From: Oscillospiraceae bacterium
GTDB lineage: Bacteria; Bacillota_A; Clostridia; Saccharofermentanales; Saccharofermentanaceae
Direction: 5' to 3'
Length of the DNA stretch: 10,834 nucleotides
NCBI GenBank assembly: GCA_902803365.1
Contig: CADCPU010000154.1
Span: forward strand, 1-10,834
The position numbers were made by a program, and so were the translations under genes. Shown piece after piece: positions 5,738 to 10,834 of this stretch (positions are counted from its first letter, which is position 1; the number at the start of each line of letters is the position of its first letter). The notes below the pieces were generated by a model that saw nothing but the letters and a program-made list of their open reading frames with translations, was not told the origin of the DNA and did not search any database.

Positions 5738-8104
5738 TTATTTAACTCCTGTCCACTTCCAGTCAGCAACCTCAGGCATATCGATACCTACGTCGTGAAT
5801 GTAAGTCTTGTGAGCAACCAACTTGTCGCGCATCTTCTGGATAAGGAATGAACCCTTGTTTCCGAGTGAAGGGATGTGGTTGATCATAGCGATTACGAGG
5901 TCGAAACGGTCGATCTCATTCTGGACACGCATGTCGAACGGTGTAGTGATCGTTCCTTCTTCGTGATAACCGTAAACATGGATGTTGTGGTTATGTCTTG
6001 CGTATGTGAGCTCGTGGATAAGCTTCGGGTAGCCGTGGAAAGCGAAGATGATCGGCTTATCCTTTGTAAAGATAGCATCATACTCAACATCGGAAAGTCC
6101 GTGAGGATGTCTGTCCTTAGGCTCGAGCTTCATAAGGTCAACAACGTTTACGAAGCGGACCTTAACATCAGGCATCTCGCGGTGCATGATATCAACTGCT
6201 GCCAAAGCCTCGAGCGTAGGTGTGTCACCGCAGCAAGCGAGTACAACATCAGGCTCTTCACCTGTATCTGTGGAAGCCCAATCCCAAATGCCGATACCCT
6301 GTGTGCAGTGCTTAACAGCCTGCTCCATCGTGAGCCACTGCGGCCTTGGGTGCTTACTTGCAACGATAGCGTTAACGTAGTTCTTACTCTTGAGGCAGTG
6401 ATCCATCGTGGAGAGAAGGCAGTTAGCATCCGGTGGGAGATAGAGTCTTACGACATCTGCCTTCTTGTTGGAGATGTGATCAAGGAAGCCCGGATCCTGG
6501 TGAGTAAATCCGTTGTGGTCCTGCTGCCATACGTTGGATGTCAAAAGAAGGTTCAAAGAAGCGATAGGGCGTCTCCAAGGAAGTCCGTTGCAGACCTTGA
6601 GCCACTTAGCGTGCTGAGCAGCCATGGAGTCGATGATCCTGATGAAAGCCTCATAGCTTGCGAAGAAACCGTGACGACCTGTGAGGATATAACCCTCGAG
6701 CCAGCCTTCACACATATGCTCGGAAAGCATGGAGTCCATAACGCGTCCGTCAGCTGCGAGGAACTGGTCTGTGCCCTCATCGATAGGGTTGTTCCAATCG
6801 CGGTTGGTAACCTCGAAAACTTTGTTAAGACGGTTGGACATCGTCTCGTCAGGTCCGAAGATACGGAAGTTCTTATTATCGTCATTGAGCTTGAATACGT
6901 CTCTGATGTAGGCGCCGAGCTCGATCATATCCTGCTTGTCAACAGCACCCGGTGCAGGTACGTCAACTGCGTAATCACGGAAATCAGGGAGTCTCAGATC
7001 TCTGAGGAGCTTACCGCCGTTAGCGTGAGGGTTGGATGCGATCCTTCTGTCGCCCTTAGGAGCGAGCTCCTGGAGCTCAGGGATGAGCTTGCCTTCGTTG
7101 TCAAAGAGCTCTTCAGGCTTGTAGCTCTCGAGCCAGTTGAGGAGGATATCCATGTGGTTATCCTTATCCATCATTACAGGAACCTGGTGAGCCTGGAAGG
7201 AACCTTCGATCTTGTTGCCGTCAACTTCCTTAGGACCAGTCCAGCCCTTAGGTGTGCGGAGAACGATCATAGGCCATACAGGTCTTGTTGTGTCGCCTGT
7301 CTCTCTGGCGTGCTTCTGTATAGCCTTGATCTCGTCAACAACGATGTCGAGTGTCTCAGCCATCTTCTTGTGCATTGTCATCGGGTCGTCGCCCTCAACA
7401 AAGTATGCCTTCCAGCCGTTACCCTTGAAGAATGCCTCGAGCTCTTCATGTGAGAGTCTTGAGAGGATCGTAGGGTTGGAGATCTTAAAGCCGTTCAAGT
7501 GGAGGATAGGAAGTACCGCACCGTCACTTACAGGGTTCAAGAACTTGTTGGACTGCCAGGATGTAGCAAGAGGGCCTGTCTCAGCCTCACCGTCACCTAC
7601 TACGCAGGCAGCGATGAGTTCAGGGTTATCAAATACTGCACCGAAAGCGTGAGCGATGGAATAACCGAGCTCACCACCCTCGTGGATGGAACCCGGAGTC
7701 TCAGGAGCAACGTGGCTGCTGATACCGCCCGGGAAAGAGAACTGCTTGCAAAGCTTCTGAAGTCCGTCCATATCGCGACTGATATTCGGATAGACCTCGC
7801 TATAGGAACCCTCAAGGTAAGCATTAGCTACAAAGAAGTTTCCTCCGTGACCCGGACCTGACAAAAGGATGAGATCCTGATCGTACTTGTTGATTACTCT
7901 GTTCAAGTGAACATAGATGAAGTTCTGGCCCGGAACCGTACCCCAGTGTCCGACGATCTTTCTCTTGATGTGTTCCTTCTTCAAAGGCTCTCTCAAGAGA
8001 GGGTTGTCGAGGAGGTAGAGCTGAGCTGCGGCAAGATAATTAGTCGCACGCCAGTAAGCATCCATCTTCTTGAGATACTCTTCTGTGATTACTGTGTGAT
8101 CCAT
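5738..8104 (-). CDS. xfp: Xylulose-5-phosphate/fructose-6-phosphate phosphoketolase
   Basis: This complete 788-residue enzyme is of usual length for the XFP family. It is thiamine-diphosphate dependent and uses phosphate to cleave xylulose-5-phosphate to acetyl-phosphate and glyceraldehyde-3-phosphate; many members also cleave fructose-6-phosphate to acetyl-phosphate and erythrose-4-phosphate. Signatures seen are [18 protein letters not shown] (52-69), GPGHGG (83-88), [16 protein letters not shown] (124-139), the diphosphate-binding [14 protein letters not shown] (170-183), LNGFKISNP (203-211), [13 protein letters not shown] (475-487, where Glu485 should contact the thiamine ring) and [13 protein letters not shown] (527-539). 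All key blocks look intact. It is cytoplasmic. The start at 8104 has AGAGG 7 bases upstream. The gene is monocistronic by its terminator. Substrate preference between the two sugars cannot be read from sequence. Near a GH39 xylosidase, a role in pentose breakdown is the natural inference. Confidence 0.97.
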   Translation of the reverse strand: MDHTVITEEYLKKMDAYWRATNYLAAAQLYLLDNPLLREPLKKEHIKRKIVGHWGTVPGQNFIYVHLNRVINKYDQDLILLSGPGHGGNFFVANAYLEGSYSEVYPNISRDMDGLQKLCKQFSFPGGISSHVAPETPGSIHEGGELGYSIAHAFGAVFDNPELIAACVVGDGEAETGPLATSWQSNKFLNPVSDGAVLPILHLNGFKISNPTILSRLSHEELEAFFKGNGWKAYFVEGDDPMTMHKKMAETLDIVVDEIKAIQKHARETGDTTRPVWPMIVLRTPKGWTGPKEVDGNKIEGSFQAHQVPVMMDKDNHMDILLNWLESYKPEELFDNEGKLIPELQELAPKGDRRIASNPHANGGKLLRDLRLPDFRDYAVDVPAPGAVDKQDMIELGAYIRDVFKLNDDNKNFRIFGPDETMSNRLNKVFEVTNRDWNNPIDEGTDQFLAADGRVMDSMLSEHMCEGWLEGYILTGRHGFFASYEAFIRIIDSMAAQHAKWLKVCNGLPWRRPIASLNLLLTSNVWQQDHNGFTHQDPGFLDHISNKKADVVRLYLPPDANCLLSTMDHCLKSKNYVNAIVASKHPRPQWLTMEQAVKHCTQGIGIWDWASTDTGEEPDVVLACCGDTPTLEALAAVDIMHREMPDVKVRFVNVVDLMKLEPKDRHPHGLSDVEYDAIFTKDKPIIFAFHGYPKLIHELTYARHNHNIHVYGYHEEGTITTPFDMRVQNEIDRFDLVIAMINHIPSLGNKGSFLIQKMRDKLVAHKTYIHDVGIDMPEVADWKWTGVK

Positions 8105-8161
8105 TTATTTACCTCTGTTCTTTTTAGAATATATTTTTTATGCATGGCGCTTAGCCACACC

Positions 8162-8203
8162 TAGGATACTCCTGCCTTAACGACCCGACAGTAAAAAATC
8201 CTA
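8162..8203 (-). promoter_or_regulatory. Possible structured leader or operator upstream of xfp
   Basis: The 229 bases between the EFR1-type gene and xfp hold a terminator (described separately) and a possible hairpin. On the minus strand TAGGAT (8203-8198) can pair with ATCCTA (8167-8162), enclosing CTGTC pairing with GGCAG around a 10-base loop. No known riboswitch class is recognised. A TATATT at 8133-8128 could be an xfp -10 box but lacks a good -35; if it is the promoter, the dyad lies upstream of the transcript and would be an operator. A 16-base dyad, GTTTA/TAAAC, is at 8248-8263. Confidence 0.25.
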
Positions 8204-8293
8204 TGACATATTCACTCAAATTATCACCCTTCGATACGATTTGTTTTGTTTAATTGAGTAAACACCCGCTAACTGCAGGCCTTTTCACGGCAC

Positions 8294-8321
8294 AAAAAAA
8301 CGGGCTTTTTACACCCGTTTT
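8294..8321 (-). terminator. Rho-independent terminator of the tetR-EFR1 operon
   Basis: On the minus strand AAAACGGG and CCCGTTTT pair around a nine-base loop, followed by an unbroken T run. It begins 13 bases after the TGA of the EFR1-type gene. Confidence 0.88.
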
Positions 8322-8333
8322 CGCTATCGAAAA

Positions 8334-9107
8334 TCATTTCCTCATCTCAGCATCGTAAAGATCGTATCCGACCTGTGCTACGACCTGCTTTCCGATAAGC
8401 GTGATCGCCTCCCTCGGACAGTTGCCCGCGCACCTGTAGCACATCGTGCACTTGCCGCCCGCCTTGGCCTTGCCGTCAACCACCTTGATGTTATCCATCG
8501 GACAGTTCTTCGCGCAGAGCCCGCAGCCGCTGCACTTGGTCGTGTCGATCTTAAGCTTGTCCGTATAGCCCGTCGTCTTGTTGTAGAACCAGAGCCTCTG
8601 CCCGAACAGTCCCGCCAGATGCGCCGGGAAAGACAAGCCTTCCTTCGGATAGTTGCCGCTCTTCATGGCCTTCGCCGCCTCGCGGATCTTCTCTTCCGAT
8701 GCCTTGATTATGCTGATGCATTCGTCCATCGGCCTCTTCAACGCCTTAACATCGCAGATCGAGTCGGGCATCTTGATCTGAAGTCCTCCCGTTATCTCGG
8801 CCCCGTACTTTTTGAGCAACCTTGCCGCACATCCCGTTCCGTCTCCTGCGAACAGTCCCATCGTCGTCAGCAGGAATACTTTCTTTCCCTTCCATGCCAA
8901 GGCATTCTTCTCTATATATTCTCTTACCATATAAGGAATGTTCGAATACTGTGTCGGGTATGCCAGAAGGATCTCATCGTCCTTGAGCGCTTCCGCCGCC
9001 TGCTCCGATTCGATCGCGACTCCCCTGTCGCTCTCACCGAGCTCACTCATCAAAAGCTCCACGATGTGCTTCGTATTACCAGTTCCGCTAAGATAGATCG
9101 CTCTCAT
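8334..9107 (-). CDS. EFR1-type flavodoxin-ferredoxin fusion protein
   Basis: This 257-residue protein joins a flavodoxin-like domain to a bacterial ferredoxin domain, the architecture called EFR1 in Clostridia. Residues 7-12 (SGTGNT) are the FMN phosphate-binding loop, and AYPTQYSNIP (49-58) and TTMGLFAGDG (81-90) are further flavin-side segments. Residues 192-203 (CSGCGLCAKNCP) and 220-231 (CTMCYRCAGNCP) are two complete CxxCxxCxxxCP motifs for two [4Fe-4S] clusters. A role in electron transfer in the anaerobic cytoplasm is expected from the family, but its partners are unknown. The ATG overlaps the TGA of the preceding TetR gene in the sequence ATGA, so the two are very probably translationally coupled. 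Regulation by that TetR protein is inferred from the operon. Confidence 0.92.
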   Translation of the reverse strand: MRAIYLSGTGNTKHIVELLMSELGESDRGVAIESEQAAEALKDDEILLAYPTQYSNIPYMVREYIEKNALAWKGKKVFLLTTMGLFAGDGTGCAARLLKKYGAEITGGLQIKMPDSICDVKALKRPMDECISIIKASEEKIREAAKAMKSGNYPKEGLSFPAHLAGLFGQRLWFYNKTTGYTDKLKIDTTKCSGCGLCAKNCPMDNIKVVDGKAKAGGKCTMCYRCAGNCPREAITLIGKQVVAQVGYDLYDAEMRK

Positions 9108-9712
9108 ACAACGCCCTCCAAAAGCATACCGAATGCTTTCTTCAAGTACTCATCCTTCGTGGTGTTGAACCTGTATCTGAAGTACTCTTCCTTCTCGATC
9201 GCGAGCTTAACGATGCCCGATATCGACGGCCACATCACGAACACCGCGGTATATATGTCGATATCCTTCCTTACGGCACCTTCCTCGATCCCGCTCCTTA
9301 TAAAGTCCGCGATCGCCTCGTTGATCTGCTCGCCTACATCGTAGATCTTCTTATAGACCTCCTGCTCCATATCGAGCGAGATCTTGCCGAGCATCCCCTT
9401 GTAGAAGATCGGGTGCTTCTCAAAAAGCCCCGCGATATCAAAGCATAGCCCGTAGTAGCGCTCTTCAAACTTCGCCTTGCCTTCCGCTGCTTTTTTCGCA
9501 TCCTCCAGGAGTTCTTCCATGTACATACAGACGATCGAGTCCCAGATGAGTTCCTTGCTCTTAAAGTAAACGTAGAGCGTCGACTTGCTCATGTCGGCCT
9601 TTTTCGCGATGTCGTCAACCGAAGTCGCTTCGAATCCCTTCTCCTCAAACAGCGCCTCGGCCGCCTCCAGGATCGAGTTGGTATTAAATTCGACCAGTTT
9701 CTTTCTCGGCAT
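9104..9712 (-). CDS. TetR/AcrR-family transcriptional regulator
   Basis: The start at 9712 is chosen over one 21 codons upstream because GAGGG lies 6 bases before it and the upstream ATG (9775) falls inside the promoter; this gives 202 residues. Residues about 10-55 are a TetR_N DNA-binding domain: ILEAAEALFEEKGFEATSV, then the helix-turn-helix DDIAKKADMSKSTLYVYFKS. The remaining helical region is a ligand-binding and dimerisation domain with no recognisable ligand signature. It is the first gene of a two-gene operon with the EFR1-type protein, overlapping it by four bases. Autoregulation is likely by family habit, but no clean palindromic operator was found around the promoter. The ligand is unknown; a redox-active or toxic small molecule would fit the partner, which is speculation. 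Confidence 0.93.
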   Translation of the reverse strand: MPRKKLVEFNTNSILEAAEALFEEKGFEATSVDDIAKKADMSKSTLYVYFKSKELIWDSIVCMYMEELLEDAKKAAEGKAKFEERYYGLCFDIAGLFEKHPIFYKGMLGKISLDMEQEVYKKIYDVGEQINEAIADFIRSGIEEGAVRKDIDIYTAVFVMWPSISGIVKLAIEKEEYFRYRFNTTKDEYLKKAFGMLLEGVV

Positions 9713-9746
9713 ATCTATCCCTCTTTTCTGTACCGATGTTACGATA

Positions 9747-9775
9747 ATTGTACTAGCAGTTCGATTATAAGTCAA
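9747..9775 (-). promoter_or_regulatory. Promoter of the tetR-EFR1 operon
   Basis: On the minus strand TTGACT (9775-9770) and TACAAT (9752-9747) are separated by exactly 17 bases, each matching consensus at five of six positions. This is the best promoter in the window. It lies about 35 bases before the chosen tetR ATG and would exclude the longer tetR start at 9775. Confidence 0.75.
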
Positions 9776-9790
9776 GAGGCCCCCCTCGCA

Positions 9791-9958
9791 TTTTTACTCC
9801 CTACGGTTTTGTTCTCGAAAAGGCCATTTTCACTTTTACTCCCTTTGGAAGTAAAAACAAAAACCGCCTTTTAAGATTTACTCCCCAAGGTAGTAAAAAC
9901 CAAACGGCAGGTTTCGGGTCTGCTTCCTAAGGGAGGAAAAACAAAAACCACGCAGCAA
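9791..9958. repeat. Four 42-base tandem repeats in the pta-tetR intergenic region
   Basis: Four units start at 9791, 9833, 9875 and 9917 with no indels. The shared core on the plus strand is TTTACTCCC...GTAAAAACAAAAACC, and its CT dinucleotide falls at 9797, 9839, 9881 and 9923. Units 2 and 3 contain a dyad of TTTACT and AGTAAA around a short C/G-rich centre; unit 4 keeps a shorter stem in another register; unit 1 has lost its second arm. The period is 14 codons. Translated, the units give LLP...KTK on the plus strand or VFT..GSKS on the minus strand, but both frames contain a stop and neither has a start with a ribosome site. No protein is called. The array makes up most of the 306-base gap between pta and tetR. 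Confidence 0.85.
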
Positions 9959-9995
9959 AAAGCCCCGCCGGCCTCGGACGAGAGGCAAGCGGGGC
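9957..9995 (-). terminator. Rho-independent terminator of pta
   Basis: On the minus strand GCCCCGC pairs with GCGGGGC, with an inner GCCTC/GAGGC stem (9995-9962), followed by TTTTT. It begins 23 bases after the pta TGA and is the strongest terminator in the window. It shows that no gene such as ackA follows pta in the same transcript. Confidence 0.93.
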
Positions 9996-10018
9996 GGAGT
10001 TCAAACTTGATCAGAACA

Positions 10019-10834
10019 TCACTGCGCCTGAACAGCAGTCATGGCGATGGTGTTTACGATGTCCTCCCAGCAGCAACCGCGGGAGAGGTCGTTACAAGGC
10101 TTTGCGAGACCCTGGAGAACCGCGAAGCAATCTGCGCCTCCCAAACGCTCCGTGATCTTGTAGCCGATGTTGCCTGCCTGAAGATCCGGGAAGATGAGGA
10201 CGTTGGCGCGGCCTGCAACAGGGCTGCCCTTTGCCTTGGATGCACCGATCTCAGGAACGAGCGCTGCGTCAAACTGCATCTCGCCGTCGAGGAGCAGATC
10301 AGGTGCGAGCTCGTGTGCGAGAGCCGTAGCTTCAGTAACCTTATTAACGAGCTCGTGCTTAGCGCTGCCCTTTGTGGAGAATGAGAGCATTGCAACGCGA
10401 GGCTCTTCGATGCCGCAGAGGATCTTAGCTGTATCTGCAGCGGCGATCGCGATGTGAGCGAGTTCTTCAGCCGTAGGACAAGGGATGACTACGCAGTCAG
10501 CGTATACGAGAAGTCCGTTGTCTCCGACCTTCTTATTCGGGCAGTCCATAAGGAAGCTTGAAGATACGCACTTCATGCCCGGCTTTGTCTTGATGATCTG
10601 AAGAGCCGGACGGAGCATATCGCCTGTCGTGTGAACAGCACCGGATACAAGACCGTCTGCGTCTTCTGTCTTGACCATCATGATGCCGTAGTACATAGGG
10701 TCAGCGACGAGCTTTGCAGCGTCTTCCATCGTTACGCCCTTTGCCTTGCGGAGCTCATAGAGAAGTTCTGTATATGAGGAAGCCTTAGGGGAGTTAGAAG
10801 GATCGATGATCTCGATACCTGCGATATCTACGCC
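10019..10834 (-). CDS. pta: Phosphate acetyltransferase, C-terminal part (5' end outside window)
   Basis: The frame is open from the window edge through 271 codons to a TGA at 10021-10019; the family is usually about 330 residues, so roughly the first 60 are missing. The product interconverts acetyl-CoA and acetyl-phosphate in the cytoplasm. Family signatures in order are IIDPSNSPK and the [10 protein letters not shown] helix, [74 protein letters not shown], and [15 protein letters not shown] near the C-terminus. All are intact. The segment before LQGLAKP reads DCFAVLQG, where PILQG is more usual, a mild variation. The partner ackA is not downstream; it may lie upstream outside the window. 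Close to phosphoketolase, this enzyme would connect acetyl-phosphate from sugar cleavage to acetyl-CoA. Confidence 0.95.
   Translation of the reverse strand, partial: GVDIAGIEIIDPSNSPKASSYTELLYELRKAKGVTMEDAAKLVADPMYYGIMMVKTEDADGLVSGAVHTTGDMLRPALQIIKTKPGMKCVSSSFLMDCPNKKVGDNGLLVYADCVVIPCPTAEELAHIAIAAADTAKILCGIEEPRVAMLSFSTKGSAKHELVNKVTEATALAHELAPDLLLDGEMQFDAALVPEIGASKAKGSPVAGRANVLIFPDLQAGNIGYKITERLGGADCFAVLQGLAKPCNDLSRGCCWEDIVNTIAMTAVQAQ

Noticed and set aside
4999..5745. A 248-codon plus-strand frame opposite the YunG-like gene
   Set aside because: It overlaps the conserved YunG-like motifs, the lipoprotein signal and the xfp terminator, and no recognisable protein family is seen in it.
5876..7453. 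A 525-codon open frame on the plus strand opposite xfp
   Set aside because: It lies wholly within the phosphoketolase gene, which carries all the family motifs. The antisense frame stays open because of the codon bias of xfp. No known domain was recognised in it.
9713..9775. A longer TetR start at 9775
   Set aside because: That ATG sits inside the -35 box of the promoter and has no ribosome site, whereas the ATG at 9712 has GAGGG at proper spacing.
9791..9958. The 42-base repeats as a CRISPR array
   Set aside because: The units abut directly with no unique spacers between identical repeats, and no cas genes are present.
10007..10457. Plus-strand open frames opposite pta
   Set aside because: They are shadows of a gene whose Pta motifs are intact throughout.

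Overview
The window looks like chromosome from an anaerobic, plant-fibre-degrading Gram-positive of the class Clostridia, of the gut or rumen type. This is inferred from the gene families (a secreted leucine-rich-repeat protein with DUF4214 repeats, Pro/Thr-rich linkers, an EFR1-type flavodoxin-ferredoxin, phosphoketolase, a GH39 xylosidase), the GGAGG ribosome binding sites and the sigma-70-like promoters. A genus cannot be assigned from the sequence alone. Every supported gene is on the minus strand, so transcription runs from high to low coordinates.

In transcription order the layout is as follows. (1) 10834-10019: the C-terminal part of phosphate acetyltransferase (pta), closed by a strong hairpin terminator. 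(2) About 9958-9791: a non-coding array of four 42-base tandem repeats. (3) 9775-8334: a strong promoter and a two-gene operon of a TetR-family regulator and an EFR1-type flavodoxin/2[4Fe-4S] protein, joined by an ATGA overlap and closed by a terminator. (4) 8104-5738: a complete xylulose-5-phosphate/fructose-6-phosphate phosphoketolase, with its own terminator. (5) 5619-5035: a lipoprotein signal sequence and a YunG-like domain lying in one reading frame but separated by a single TAG codon. (6) 4968-3454: a cytoplasmic GH39 beta-xylosidase behind its own promoter. (7) 3349-1559: a secreted leucine-rich-repeat plus DUF4214 protein. (8) 1407 to the window edge: a secreted CAP/SCP-domain protein with an Ig-like domain and a highly repetitive Pro/Thr tail that runs off the window.

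Read as a pathway, the metabolic genes are coherent: GH39 frees xylose from imported xylo-oligosaccharides, phosphoketolase cleaves the resulting xylulose-5-phosphate to acetyl-phosphate, and Pta interconverts acetyl-phosphate and acetyl-CoA. These genes have separate promoters or terminators, so this is a neighbourhood and not one operon. The two large secreted proteins at the low-coordinate end share the plan of signal peptide, folded domains and Pro/Thr linker.

The points most worth a second look are the TAG-interrupted lipoprotein, the perfectly phased 42-base repeat array parked between a terminator and a promoter, and the CAP protein with apparently missing histidines and near-identical DNA repeats in its tail. 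No clearly new multi-gene defence or mobile system was found. No rRNA, tRNA, IS element or CRISPR array was seen.
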